From Micromonospora thermarum (GTDB taxonomy: Bacteria > Actinomycetota > Actinomycetes > Mycobacteriales > Micromonosporaceae): a stretch of DNA of 64,000 bases. Of the stretch, positions 1 to 8,406 are shown in pieces (position 1 is the first letter of the stretch; each line of letters starts with the position of its first letter). A program made the position numbers and the translations under genes. The stretch lies in contig NZ_JAATEO010000025.1 of NCBI RefSeq assembly GCF_012034245.1, forward strand, positions 1 through 64,000, in the 5' to 3' direction. Under the pieces are notes generated by a model, which saw only the letters and a list, made by a program, of their open reading frames with translations, made no database searches and was not told where the DNA came from.

Positions 1-51
1 GCCGCCTGGGAGAAGCTCCCCATCGTCCAGCGGTTCCCCTGGCTCCGCTGA
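1..51 (+). CDS. 3' end of an unidentified gene
   Basis: The window opens inside a reading frame that reads AAWEKLPIVQRFPWLR and stops with TGA at 49-51. Only 16 residues are present, with typical high-GC codon use, so the family cannot be named. It is on the same strand as the FKBP gene, 149 bases upstream of that gene's start, so the two probably have separate promoters. Confidence 0.5.
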   Translation, partial: AAWEKLPIVQRFPWLR

Positions 52-200
52 CCGGACACCGCAGCATCCTCGACAGCGGGCGTCACCCACCGGGTGGCGC
101 CCGCCGCGTCGCGTGTACGCCCGGCACACATCGGAGAATGGCGATCCGGCAGGATCACGGGGCGAAGGACATCACGACGGACACGGCAGGAGACTTCCGG

Positions 201-578
201 ATGAACCAGGCAGGCAAGCCCGAGGTCGGCCCGATCGAGGGCGCGCCCCCGGCCGACCTCGTCATCGAGGACATCACCGTCGGCGAGGGGCCCGAGGCGC
301 GCGCAGGGCAGGTCGCGCGGGTCCACTACGTCGGCGTCGCCCACTCCAACGGCCGGGAGTTCGACGCGTCGTGGAACCGCGGCGAGCCCTTCGAGTTCCC
401 CCTCGGGGGCGGGCGGGTCATCGCCGGCTGGGACCAGGGTGTCGTCGGCATGAAGGTCGGCGGCCGTCGTCGCCTGACCATCCCGCCGCACCTCGGCTAC
501 GGCGACCGGGGCGCCGGCGGCGTCATCAAGCCGGGCGAGACGCTGGTGTTCGTCGTCGACCTGCTCGGCGTGCGCTGA
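201..578 (+). CDS. FKBP-type peptidyl-prolyl cis-trans isomerase
   Basis: The 125-residue product catalyses cis-trans isomerisation of proline peptide bonds during protein folding. Almost the whole chain is one FKBP domain: VHYVG, the FDASWNRGEPFEFPLGGGRVIAGWD core, the GVVGMKVGG loop, RRLTIPPHLGYGDRG and a closing LVFVVDLLGVR strand are all canonical. There is no signal peptide, so it is cytosolic, as usual for the small actinobacterial FKBPs. An in-frame ATG exists at 138, but the ATG at 201 follows an AGGAG box at 188-192 with eight-base spacing and matches the usual family length, so 201 was chosen. The family assignment is secure; the client proteins are unknown. Confidence 0.95.
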   Translation: MNQAGKPEVGPIEGAPPADLVIEDITVGEGPEARAGQVARVHYVGVAHSNGREFDASWNRGEPFEFPLGGGRVIAGWDQGVVGMKVGGRRRLTIPPHLGYGDRGAGGVIKPGETLVFVVDLLGVR

Positions 579-582
579 CGCG

Positions 583-613
583 GTGAGGGCCTCGGCGCGG
601 CCGGGGCCCTCAC
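583..613. terminator. Bidirectional stem-loop between FKBP and STAS genes
   Basis: Nine-base perfect arms, GTGAGGGCC at 583-591 and GGCCCTCAC at 605-613, lie between the convergent FKBP and STAS genes; the right arm overlaps the STAS stop codon. No U-tract is visible, as is common for actinobacterial terminators. Confidence 0.55.
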
Positions 614-972
614 GCGGCGATCAGAGCGCGGCCGGCCACCGGCGCGGGGGCGTCGTCGACGACGCGGACCACACGGTGCAGGCCGGTCACGCGCAGGACC
701 CGGGCGACCACCGGGTCCGGTCGCACCAGAACCAGCTCCCCACCACCGGCGCGCAGCCGCAGGTGGGCGGCGGCCAGCGCGCGCACCCCGGCGGCGGAGA
801 GGACGCGGACGCCGGACAGGTCGAGCCGCAGCACCGACCGGGCCGGCACGGACCACAGCGCCGACCGCAGCGCGCCGACCGTGGCGACGTCGATCTCGCC
901 GGTCGCCCGCACCTCCACCACCCGGGCACCCACGCTGACCTCGACGTGGAACCGGTCACCCCGCTGTCCCAT
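610..972 (-). CDS. STAS-domain protein (anti-sigma factor antagonist type)
   Basis: A 120-residue protein made of a single STAS domain: an N-terminal beta strand (FHVEVSVGARVVEVRATGEID), then VLRLDLSGVRVLSAAGVRALAAAH, where the serine of the LSAAG motif is at the position phosphorylated by anti-sigma kinases in SpoIIAA-like proteins. Such proteins bind and titrate anti-sigma factors in stress-response partner switching. No cognate kinase or sigma factor is nearby, so the partner is unknown. The ATG at 972 was chosen because everything upstream in frame is low-complexity and unlike STAS proteins; the ribosome site (GGGG) is weak. Confidence 0.8.
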   Translation of the reverse strand: MGQRGDRFHVEVSVGARVVEVRATGEIDVATVGALRSALWSVPARSVLRLDLSGVRVLSAAGVRALAAAHLRLRAGGGELVLVRPDPVVARVLRVTGLHRVVRVVDDAPAPVAGRALIAA

Positions 973-1472
973 GCCGACGAAGCTAGCCCCGACCACCGAC
1001 AGTTCCGTCGTGCCGCGGGACGGGATCCGGGTACGACCAGGGTCGTATCCGCAGCCGTCGGGGATCCCCCTTCCGGGCGACCCCCGGAGCGGCCACGGCG
1101 ACCACCGGCCGGCCCACCAGCCGGCCCGGCAGTCCACCCTCGGCGTCCGGACCGACCCACGTCCTGGGGAGGCGGATGACGACGGCGGCGGGTCGGCCGT
1201 CTCGTGACCGAGTCCGGATGCCGGGTGGTGGGCTGTCGAGCTGCCCCATCGATGAGACCACCCGGTGGCCGGGGCCCCGCAGGGGCGCACCGTGCCCCAT
1301 CTGTAGGGCAGCTCGACAGCGGTCGGGACGGATGTCGTCGCCGCGCAGATCCACACGCGAGTGCGTCGGCGGTGGCCGGCGGGGCCACGGCGGCTGGTCA
1401 CCCGACCGGGTGGTGGCCCCGTCGAGGCCCGAGGGGGCGACGCCGGACGCATCGGCGGGCCAGAATGAGCGG
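973..1472. other. Gene-free stretch containing a long palindrome
   Basis: No convincing gene lies between the divergent STAS and SMP-30-like genes. The frames here are open only because of GC content and have no recognisable domain. The main visible structure is the 15-base inverted repeat at 1232-1320, listed separately. Both flanking genes must have their promoters here, but no clear -35/-10 pair was seen. Confidence 0.5.
1232..1320. repeat. Long intergenic palindrome, family 1
   Basis: Perfect 15-base arms, GCTGTCGAGCTGCCC at 1232-1246 and GGGCAGCTCGACAGC at 1306-1320, enclose a 59-base centre that contains further short self-complementary GC blocks. The element sits between two divergent gene starts, so it is not positioned like a simple terminator. 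Its size and layout resemble the palindromes at 14933, 21842 and 38737, but the arm sequence differs. Confidence 0.8.
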
Positions 1473-2492
1473 ATGGTCGTCCCCCGCCCCCGCGCGCCGT
1501 GGTTGATCCGTCCCGTCCGCGAGCCCGCCACCGTGCCGCCGCCCCTCGACGGGCCGTGGTCGCCGGTCGACCGCCGGCTCGACGCCGTCCAGCTGCTGCC
1601 CCTGCCCGACGGCACGTCCGGTCCGGAGGACGTCGTCGTGGACCCGGCGGGACGGGTGGTCAGCGGGTCGGAGGACGGCAGCATCTGGTGGTGGCCCGTC
1701 GACGCGCCGGCGGGCACCCGTCCGCGGTTTCTCGCCGAGACCGGCGGCCGGCCGCTGGGCGTGGAGGTCGATCCGCGCGACGGCAGCCTGGTGGTCTGCG
1801 ACGCCTACCGGGGGCTGCTGCGGGTGACCGGCGACGGCACGGTCCGGGACCTGGGCGGCTCCGGTCCCCGGCCGCACCTGGCCGACAACGCCGCGGTCAG
1901 TCGGGACGGCACGGTCTACTTCACCGACTCGTCCAGCCGGTTCCCCGTCTCGCACTGGAAGCGCGACCTGCTGGAGCACCGACCCAACGGGCGGGTGCTG
2001 GCGTACGACCCGGGCAGCGGGGCCACCGAGGTGGTCTGCTCGGGCCTGTACTTCCCCAACGGGGTCGCGCTGACCCCGGACGAGTCGGCGCTGATGCTGG
2101 TGGAGACGGCCACGCACCGGTTGGTCCGGGTCGGCCTGCCGGACGGCGTCGTCACGGTGCTCGCGGACCTGCCGGCATACCCGGACAACGTGTCCGCGGT
2201 GGGCGACGGGACGTACTGGATCGCGCTGCCCAGCCCCCGCGTGCCGGTCGTCGAGCGGCTGCTGCCACACCCCCGGCTGCGGCAGCTCGTGGCCGTCCTG
2301 CCGGCGGCGGTGCAGCCGAAGCCGCTGCGCTACGGCCTGGCCGCCCTCGTGGACGGTGACGGTCACGTGCTGCGTACCCTGCACGGTCCCAACGGGACGT
2401 ACGACATGGTCACCGGTGTCCGGCAGCACGGCGACCACCTGTGGCTCGGCAGCCTCACCGGCGCCGGTGTGGCCCGGGTGCCGCTGGGCTGA
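1473..2492 (+). CDS. SMP-30/gluconolactonase/strictosidine-synthase-like beta-propeller protein
   Basis: The 339-residue protein has the six-bladed propeller pattern of the SMP-30 / strictosidine synthase-like superfamily: an opening GPEDVVVDPAGRVVSGSEDG blade, then GVEVDPRDGSLVVCDAYRGLLRV, NAAVSRDGTVYFTDSSSRFP, a histidine/arginine-rich FPVSHWKRDLLEHRPNGRVL stretch and GLYFPNGVALTPDESALMLVET. The FTDSSS...W...D...PNG pattern is closest to adipocyte plasma-membrane-associated protein/strictosidine-synthase-like hydrolases. No signal peptide is seen. The substrate is unknown; lactone or ester hydrolysis is likely from the family. The start at 1473 is the first ATG close to the domain and has only a poor ribosome site. 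Confidence 0.85.
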   Translation: MVVPRPRAPWLIRPVREPATVPPPLDGPWSPVDRRLDAVQLLPLPDGTSGPEDVVVDPAGRVVSGSEDGSIWWWPVDAPAGTRPRFLAETGGRPLGVEVDPRDGSLVVCDAYRGLLRVTGDGTVRDLGGSGPRPHLADNAAVSRDGTVYFTDSSSRFPVSHWKRDLLEHRPNGRVLAYDPGSGATEVVCSGLYFPNGVALTPDESALMLVETATHRLVRVGLPDGVVTVLADLPAYPDNVSAVGDGTYWIALPSPRVPVVERLLPHPRLRQLVAVLPAAVQPKPLRYGLAALVDGDGHVLRTLHGPNGTYDMVTGVRQHGDHLWLGSLTGAGVARVPLG

Positions 2493-2558
2493 AGTCCGCT
2501 CCGGACCATGCGGGCCGGACACCCCGACTTGCGGGGACCGGACCGGCTGCCCCACACC

Positions 2559-2593
2559 GCGGGGACCGGCCCGCCTTCCGGACCGGTCCCCGC
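2559..2593. terminator. Bidirectional terminator hairpin
   Basis: An 11-base perfect stem, GCGGGGACCGG at 2559-2569 and CCGGTCCCCGC at 2583-2593, lies between the convergent SMP-30-like and L,D-transpeptidase genes. A second copy of the left arm sequence occurs at 2531, so alternative foldings are possible. Confidence 0.7.
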
Positions 2594-2604
2594 GTACTCC
2601 CGGG

Positions 2605-3870
2605 TCAGCCGCCGCGGACGGACGGCACCGGCGCGGGTGAGCCGCCGGCGACCGCGCCGGGGTGAGGCACCTGCGTCGGGCTCGGCGCCAGGCCGGCCGG
2701 CACGGGCAGGGCGCTGCCCTTGACGTACTTGTCCCAGCTCACGTTCCAGGCCGTCCAGCCGTTGCCCTCGTCCAGCGTCACCTCGGTGCCCTTGATCGTC
2801 ACCAGGTCGCCGACCTGCGTGATGTTCATGAGCCAGTCCGCGGCCGTGGCGGAGACGTTGGTGCAGCCGTGGGAGACGTTCTCGCTCCCCTGGACCCCCT
2901 CGGACCACGGCGCGCCGTGGATGAACTCGCCGCCCCACGTGAGGCGCTGTGCGTCCTCGACGTCGACCACGTACGGGTCTGCCGAACCCCGGGTGTCGAA
3001 CGTGGTGAACTGGTGCTTCTCCATGATCACCATCTTGCCGCTGGACGTCGGCGTGCTGGGCTTGCCCATACTGACCGGGATCTTGCGGACGAGCTTGCCG
3101 TTGCGCAGCACGGACATCTGCTTGGTGGCGTTGTCGATCTCCAGGGAGACCTGCCGGCCGATCTTCGAGGTCGCCTTATGCTCGGAGTCGCCCACGTACT
3201 CCTTGCCGATCGGCAGGCCCTCGAGTCCGGCGCGCACGCTGATCGTGGTCCCGGGCCGCCAGAAGTCGGGCGCCCGGTAGTACACCTGGGAGCCGTCGGA
3301 CACCCAGGACCACACTCCCGGCTGCGGCGGGTCGGTCTTCACGAACAACCGGCGCTGCACCGCCGCCCTGGCCTCTTTCGGAATGGGCGGGTCGAACGCG
3401 ACGGTTACCGGCATCGCCGTTCCGTACGTCCGATTACCGGCGAAATACAACGTACTCGTTATCGCCTGCTTGGTGGATTTCGGCATCGTGGTGAAGGTCG
3501 TCTTCCGGGTGGTGGTCTTGCCGGAGTCGCCGGTGGCGGTCACCTCGGCCGTGTACGTCCGGCGGGGCTTCAGCGGCGCGCTCGGCACCCAGCCCGAGCC
3601 GTCCTCCCGGGGCTCAGCCGCGACCTGCCCGCCCTTGTCGTCCGTGATCTTCACTGAGGTGACCCGGCCGCCCTTCACGGTCGTACCGACCTCGGCGCTG
3701 ATCGGCACGTCGCGGGTCCCCTCCGCGGGTGTCAACGCCAGTTCCGGCGCGCCTCCCCGGCCCTCCCCCGGTCGCGCCCCCGGCCGGCGGTCGGCGGTGC
3801 ATCCGCCCAGGGCCAACGGTGCGGCCGCGACGGCCACCGCGAGCAGCGTCATTCGCCGCCTGAAATCCAT
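2605..3870 (-). CDS. L,D-transpeptidase lipoprotein (YkuD, Ig-like domains)
   Basis: This 421-residue lipoprotein should cross-link peptidoglycan by 3-3 bonds on the outer face of the membrane. A positive n-region and hydrophobic stretch lead to a lipobox ending in Cys24 (LALGGC). Two Ig-like beta domains follow (about 40-130 and 135-240), as in mycobacterial LdtMt2, then the YkuD catalytic domain with IHGAPW, the catalytic motif SHGCTNVS (nucleophile Cys336) and GDLVTIKG. The C-terminal tail is Pro/Ala-rich. The architecture and length match actinobacterial Ldt enzymes. A GGGGGG ribosome site precedes the ATG, and the AT-richer upstream region (3880-3990) probably holds the promoter. Confidence 0.95.
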   Translation of the reverse strand: MDFRRRMTLLAVAVAAAPLALGGCTADRRPGARPGEGRGGAPELALTPAEGTRDVPISAEVGTTVKGGRVTSVKITDDKGGQVAAEPREDGSGWVPSAPLKPRRTYTAEVTATGDSGKTTTRKTTFTTMPKSTKQAITSTLYFAGNRTYGTAMPVTVAFDPPIPKEARAAVQRRLFVKTDPPQPGVWSWVSDGSQVYYRAPDFWRPGTTISVRAGLEGLPIGKEYVGDSEHKATSKIGRQVSLEIDNATKQMSVLRNGKLVRKIPVSMGKPSTPTSSGKMVIMEKHQFTTFDTRGSADPYVVDVEDAQRLTWGGEFIHGAPWSEGVQGSENVSHGCTNVSATAADWLMNITQVGDLVTIKGTEVTLDEGNGWTAWNVSWDKYVKGSALPVPAGLAPSPTQVPHPGAVAGGSPAPVPSVRGG

Positions 3871-4106
3871 GATGCGTCCCCCCGTTAATGCTTTCCCTCC
3901 GCCACATTCTCTCCGTCGGGCACAGTTTTGTACGCAATTTCGGCGAATCTCCGACCGTAATTATCGGCCCCATTTTCCGGTCCTGAACGAAGTGCGCCGG
4001 CCGTGACCGACCGTGCCCGATGCCCGCCCGGCGTCCCGCTTCGACCCGCGCCCGCCCCGATCGCCCGGCCCGCCCGCCTCCGCCACCCGAATCCAAGCTT
4101 TTGCTT

Positions 4107-4727
4107 ATGGCGACGAAAGTTTCGGATGCGCTGACAGACCTTTACGCCGGACGGACGCCCACCGCCGGGCAGGCGCCGCTGACGGTGCAGTTCTCCAGTG
4201 CCGGCACGGTGGACCCGGACGGCGACCCGCTGCGGTACGCGTGGGACTTCGACGCCGACGGGTCGGTGGACTCGACCGAGGCGAACCCGAGCTTCACCTA
4301 CACCTCGAACGGGTCGTACGCGCCGACGGTGAAGGTCACCGACCGCACGGGGCGGTCGGCGGCGGCCACCCTGCCGCTGCTGATCGGACCCCGCGCGCCG
4401 GAGGTGGAGTTCGTCACCCCGGTGGCCGGCCAGCCGTTCGAGTTCGGCCAGACGGTGGCGTTCGAGGTGAAGGTCACCGACGATCTGCCGGTGGACTGCG
4501 CCCGGGTGAAGGTCACCTACATCCTCGGGCACGACCAGCACGGGCATCCGTTGTCGTCGGCGAACGGATGCACCGGCACGATCGCCACGTTCGTCGACGG
4601 CGGGCACGGTGGGGCGGACAACCTCAGCGCCGTGTTCGTCGCCGAGTACACGGACGCGACCGAGCCGGACGTACCGCCGCGGACCGGGACCGCGACGGTG
4701 GTCCTGACTCCCTCGACCGCACACTGA
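4107..4727 (+). pseudogene. C-terminal remnant of a PKD-domain secreted enzyme (sugar dehydrogenase-like)
   Basis: The 206-residue frame consists of a PKD domain (RTPTAGQAPLTVQFSSAGTVDPDGD, then WDFDADGSVDSTEANPSFTY) followed by a beta domain rich in VTDDLPVDCARVKVTY. In intact actinobacterial relatives as I recall them, this pair sits at the C-terminus of large exported PQQ-dependent sugar dehydrogenase-type proteins. Here there is no signal peptide, no catalytic propeller and no clear ribosome site before the ATG at 4107. Inference: a 5'-truncated gene. Alternatively, a small intracellular PKD protein could start at 4107, but this would be unusual. Confidence 0.65.
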
Positions 4728-4735
4728 CGCCGGAT

Positions 4736-4765
4736 GGCCGGCGGTGGCACACGCCGCCGCCGGCC
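4736..4765. terminator. Terminator hairpin of the bkd operon
   Basis: Nine-base arms, GGCCGGCGG at 4736-4744 and CCGCCGGCC at 4757-4765, lie directly downstream of the bkdC stop on the minus strand and of the PKD remnant on the plus strand. Confidence 0.6.
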
Positions 4766-4775
4766 TTCGGTCCGG

Positions 4776-6125
4776 TCAGAGGTTCGCGATCAGCAGCGCG
4801 GGCCGTTCCACGCAGTCCGCGACGTGCCGCAGGAAGCCGCCGGCCACCCCGCCGTCGCAGACCCGGTGGTCGAAGGTGAGGCTGAGCTGGGTCACCTTCC
4901 GCACCGCGAGCTGCCCGTCGACCACCCACGGCTTGTCCACGATCCGGCCCACGCCGAGCAGCGCCGCCTCCGGGTGGTTGATGATCGGGGTGGAGCCGTC
5001 CACGCCGAACACGCCGTAGTTGTTCAGCGTGAACGTGCCGCCGGTGAGCCGGGCCGGCGGGAGCGTGCCGGCCCGCGCCGCCGCCGTGGTCTCGGCCAGC
5101 GCGGCGGCCAGTTCGGCGGTGGTGAGCCGCTGCGCGTCCCGCAGCACCGGCACCACGAGACCCCGGTCGGTCTGGGCGGCGATGCCCAGGTGCACGCCGG
5201 CGGACTGGACGATCCGCTGCCCCTCCGTGTCCACCCGCGAGTTGAGCTGCGGGAACCTCCGCAGCCCGGACAGGCAGATCCGGGCCAGCAGGGCCAGGAT
5301 GCTCACCGGCGCGTCCGGGGTGGCCGTGTTGATCGCGGCACGGGTCTCCAGCAGGGCGGTCGCGTCGACGTCCACCCAGATGGTCACCTCGGGGATCTCC
5401 CGCCGGCTGCGGGACAGCTTGTCGGCGATGGCCTTGCGGATGCCGGTCAGCGGGACGACGACGTCGCCGTCGCCGAGCCCGACGTGCTGGTCCGGGACGT
5501 CCGGGACGGCGGCGAGCCGGGCCGCCGGCGCGACGGTGCCGGCCGCCTCCACGTCGGCCCGGCGGATCACCCCGCCCGGCCCGGTGCCGCGCAGGGTGGC
5601 CAGGTCCACGCCGCGCTCCTTCGCCAGCCGCCGCACGATCGGCGAGATGACCAGCACGGCGCCCGTGTCGGCGGTCGCCGGCACGGGCGCGCCGTTCGCC
5701 GGCGCACCGGTCGGGGCGGCCACCGCCGGGGCGAGGCGGGGACGGCGGCGGCGCCGGCCCGAGCCGCCGTGGCCCGTGCCGTACCCGATGAGGACGTTGC
5801 CGGAGCCGGCGCGCTCCTCCTCGCGGTAGGTGGCGTGGCCGGGGGGCTCGGGAGCGCCGTCGGGCGTGGGCGCCGCCGCCGCGTCCAGCGGCGCGATGGT
5901 GATCAGCGGCTGGCCGACCGGCCGGACCTCACCGGCCGCGCCGTGCAGGGCCACGACCCGCCCGGCGTACGGGCAGGGCACGTCGACGACGGCCTTGGCG
6001 GTCTCCACCTCGACGACGGTCTGGTCCACCGTCACGGTGTCGCCGACGGCGACCCGCCACTCGACGATCTCCGCCTCGGTCAGCCCCTCCCCCAGGTCGG
6101 GCAGGAGGAAGACTCTCTCGCTCAT
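4776..6125 (-). CDS. bkdC: Branched-chain alpha-keto acid dehydrogenase E2 (dihydrolipoamide acyltransferase)
   Basis: The 449-residue E2 core transfers branched acyl groups from lipoamide to CoA in the cytosolic dehydrogenase complex. An N-terminal lipoyl domain carries the lipoyl lysine in VEVETAKAVVDVP. After an Ala/Pro/Gly-rich linker comes a peripheral-subunit-binding domain (VISPIVRRLAKERGVDLATL...GPGGVIRRADVEAA). The C-terminal acyltransferase domain contains the active-site HRVCDGG motif (DHRxxDG). The ATG at 6125 overlaps the bkdB stop by four bases (ATGA), indicating translational coupling. E3 is not encoded here and is presumably shared. Confidence 0.95.
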   Translation of the reverse strand: MSERVFLLPDLGEGLTEAEIVEWRVAVGDTVTVDQTVVEVETAKAVVDVPCPYAGRVVALHGAAGEVRPVGQPLITIAPLDAAAAPTPDGAPEPPGHATYREEERAGSGNVLIGYGTGHGGSGRRRRRPRLAPAVAAPTGAPANGAPVPATADTGAVLVISPIVRRLAKERGVDLATLRGTGPGGVIRRADVEAAGTVAPAARLAAVPDVPDQHVGLGDGDVVVPLTGIRKAIADKLSRSRREIPEVTIWVDVDATALLETRAAINTATPDAPVSILALLARICLSGLRRFPQLNSRVDTEGQRIVQSAGVHLGIAAQTDRGLVVPVLRDAQRLTTAELAAALAETTAAARAGTLPPARLTGGTFTLNNYGVFGVDGSTPIINHPEAALLGVGRIVDKPWVVDGQLAVRKVTQLSLTFDHRVCDGGVAGGFLRHVADCVERPALLIANL

Positions 6126-7138
6126 GCCGCACCGGCCTCGGTGAGCCAGCGCGCGTCGGGCTGGTCGTCCCACTGGAGGCGGGCCACCGCGTCGAGCACC
6201 CGGTCCACGCCGGGCAGGTGGGTGTGCTCCAGCATCGGCGCCGGGTACGGGATGTCCAGGCCGGACACCCGCAGCACCGGGGCGTGCAACGCGTGGAAGC
6301 AGCGCTCCTGCACCCGGGCGGCGATCTCCGCGCCGACCCCGGCGAAGCCCTGCGCCTCCTGGATCACCACGCACCGCCCGGTCTTCCGGACCGAGGCGGT
6401 GACCGTGGCGTCGTCGAACGGCACGATCGTGCGGACGTCCACGACCTCCAGGTCCCAGCCCTCCTCGCGGGCGGCCTCGGCGGCCTCCAGCGCGACCGGC
6501 ACCGCCGGCCCGTACGCGACCAGGGTGGCGTCGGTGCCGGGGCGGCGGACCACGGCGCGCCCGAACGGCTGGGTGCGGGCCGGCAGGTCGGCCTCGGCGC
6601 TGGCGAAGTAGAGCTTCTTGGGCTCCATGAACACGACCGGGTCCGGGTCGGCGATCGCCTCGCGCAGCAGGGAGTACGCGTCCTCGACGGTGGCCGGGGT
6701 GACCACCTTCAGGCCGGGCGTGTGGGCGTAGTACGCCTCGGACGAGTCGCAGTGGTGCTCCACCCCGCCGATGCCGCCCGCGTACGGGACGCGGATGACG
6801 ATCGGCACGCTGAGCGCGCCCCGGGTGCGGTTGCGCAGCTTCGCCACGTGCGACGCGATCTGCTCGAACGCCGGGTACGCGAACGCGTCGAACTGCATCT
6901 CCACCACCGGCCGCAGGCCGGACATGGCCAGGCCGACGGCGAAGCCGACGATGCCGGCCTCGGCGAGCGGGGTGTCGAAGCAGCGCTTGTCGCCGAAGCG
7001 GGCCTGGAGCCCGTCGGTGATCCGGAAGACGCCGCCGAGCTGGCCGACGTCCTCGCCGAAGACGACCACCCGCTCGTCGTCGAGCATCGCGTCGGCGAGG
7101 GCCGCGTTGAGCGCCTTCGCCATGGTCATGGTGGCCAT
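6122..7138 (-). CDS. bkdB: Branched-chain alpha-keto acid dehydrogenase E1 beta
   Basis: The 338-residue E1 beta subunit forms the thiamine-dependent decarboxylase with bkdA. Hallmarks are FGEDVG near residue 30, RCFDTPLAEAGIVGFAVGLA, the VEMQFDAFAYPAFEQI stretch, RVPYAGGIGGVEHHCDSSEAYYAHTPGLKVV and a C-terminal transketolase domain (DATLVAYGPAV...VVDVRTIVPFD). Length is normal. The start overlaps the bkdA stop by one base (TGATG), and the end overlaps the bkdC start. The product feeds catabolism of Leu, Ile and Val and supplies isobutyryl-, isovaleryl- and 2-methylbutyryl-CoA as primers for branched fatty acids. Confidence 0.96.
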   Translation of the reverse strand: MATMTMAKALNAALADAMLDDERVVVFGEDVGQLGGVFRITDGLQARFGDKRCFDTPLAEAGIVGFAVGLAMSGLRPVVEMQFDAFAYPAFEQIASHVAKLRNRTRGALSVPIVIRVPYAGGIGGVEHHCDSSEAYYAHTPGLKVVTPATVEDAYSLLREAIADPDPVVFMEPKKLYFASAEADLPARTQPFGRAVVRRPGTDATLVAYGPAVPVALEAAEAAREEGWDLEVVDVRTIVPFDDATVTASVRKTGRCVVIQEAQGFAGVGAEIAARVQERCFHALHAPVLRVSGLDIPYPAPMLEHTHLPGVDRVLDAVARLQWDDQPDARWLTEAGAA

Positions 7139-8301
7139 CAGGCGTCCCCCTCCTCGGCGGCCGCGGCCAGTTCGGCGCGGACCTGGTCGCGCTGCTCGAC
7201 GAGCTGCGGCGTCGGCTGGGCGTAGACGTGGTCGAACAGGCTCAGCGGGTCGACCGTGGGCTTGTCGTGCATCCGGTCCCGCAGGTCGGCGGCGTACGCC
7301 TCGGCCTCCTCGGCGACCGCGGCCACCGCCGCGTCGTCCAGCGCGCCCCGCGCCCGCAGGTAGGTCTCCAGCCGGGCGACCGGGTCCCGGTCCCGCCACG
7401 CCTCCACCTCGTCGGCGTCCCGGTAGCGGGTGGCGTCGTCGGCGTTGGTGTGCGGCTCCATCCGGTAGGTGTGCGCCTCGACCAGGAACGGGCCGTGGCC
7501 GGCGCGGGCGTGCGCCACCGCGCGGGTGAGCACCGCGAGGACGGCGACCGGGTCGTTGCCGTCGACCTGCTCGCTCGGCACGCCGTAGCCGACGCCCTTG
7601 TACGCGAGGCTCGGCGCGGCGGTCTGCCGGGACAGCGGGACGCTGATCGCGTACCGGTTGTTCTGGACGAAGTAGACGACCGGCGCCTTGAACACGGCGG
7701 CGAAGTTGACCCCCTCGTGGAAGTCGCCCTCGCTGGTGGCGCCGTCGCCGATGAAGGCCAGCGCCACCGTGTCCCGCCCCTGGTACGCCTCCCCGTAGGC
7801 GAGGCCGGCGGCGTGCACGCACTGGGTGGCGAGCGGCGTGCACTGCGGTGCGGTACGCCGGGCGGCCGGGTCGTACCCGCAGTGCCAGTCGCCGCGCAGC
7901 AGGGTCAGCACCTCGACCGGGTCGATTCCCCGGGACACCAGGGCCATCGACTCGCGGTAGGTGGGGAAGACCCAGTCGTCGTCGTTCAGGGCGAGGATCG
8001 CGCCGACCTGGCACGCCTCCTGCCCGCGGGAGGACGGGTAGACGGCGAGCCGGCCCTGCTTCGTCAGCGCCGTGGCCTGCACGTCGAAGCGGCGGCCGAT
8101 CACCATCCGCCGGTGCAGCTCGACGAGCGCCTCGACGGGCGGCTCGGGGTAGTCGGGGTGGGCCGGCAGCGGGGTGCCGTCGGGGTCGAGCAGGCGTACC
8201 GGCTCGCCCGCCGGCATCAGCGCGCGGGCCGGATCCGGCGTGGTGGCCGGTCGGGACCCGCGCCGGGACTCCCTGCGGACCGCCTGGGGTGTGGTCGTCA
8301 C
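7138..8301 (-). CDS. bkdA: Branched-chain alpha-keto acid dehydrogenase E1 alpha
   Basis: First gene of the bkd operon, 387 residues. The thiamine pyrophosphate motif appears as FIGDGATSEGDFHEGVNFAAVF...NNRYAISVP. Other family marks are SSRGQEACQVGAILAL, DDWVFPTYRES and PHTNADDATRYRD, which contains the phosphorylation-loop region. The start is GTG at 8301, supported by a perfect AGGAGG box a few bases upstream (8310-8315 on the plus-strand numbering). The gene is divergent from an Lrp-type regulator across about 105 bases, so that regulator is the obvious candidate to control bkdABC. Confidence 0.96.
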   Translation of the reverse strand: MTTTPQAVRRESRRGSRPATTPDPARALMPAGEPVRLLDPDGTPLPAHPDYPEPPVEALVELHRRMVIGRRFDVQATALTKQGRLAVYPSSRGQEACQVGAILALNDDDWVFPTYRESMALVSRGIDPVEVLTLLRGDWHCGYDPAARRTAPQCTPLATQCVHAAGLAYGEAYQGRDTVALAFIGDGATSEGDFHEGVNFAAVFKAPVVYFVQNNRYAISVPLSRQTAAPSLAYKGVGYGVPSEQVDGNDPVAVLAVLTRAVAHARAGHGPFLVEAHTYRMEPHTNADDATRYRDADEVEAWRDRDPVARLETYLRARGALDDAAVAAVAEEAEAYAADLRDRMHDKPTVDPLSLFDHVYAQPTPQLVEQRDQVRAELAAAAEEGDA

Positions 8302-8406
8302 GGCGGGAACCTCCTGGACATCTGGTGCGCCTATGCTCCTGCTGTCGGATGATTGACTCAAGATGCCCGGTGAACGCGGGACGGATGGCAGAAGGAAGGC
8401 GTGGCC
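8302..8406. promoter_or_regulatory. Divergent bkdA/lrp promoter region
   Basis: The 105 bases between the divergent bkdA and Lrp-family starts hold both ribosome sites (AGGAGG for bkdA, AAGGAAGG for the regulator) and an A/T-richer core around 8330-8365 (TATGCTCC, GATGATTGACTCAAGATG), where the promoters and Lrp boxes should lie. No perfect Lrp consensus palindrome was found by eye. Confidence 0.5.
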
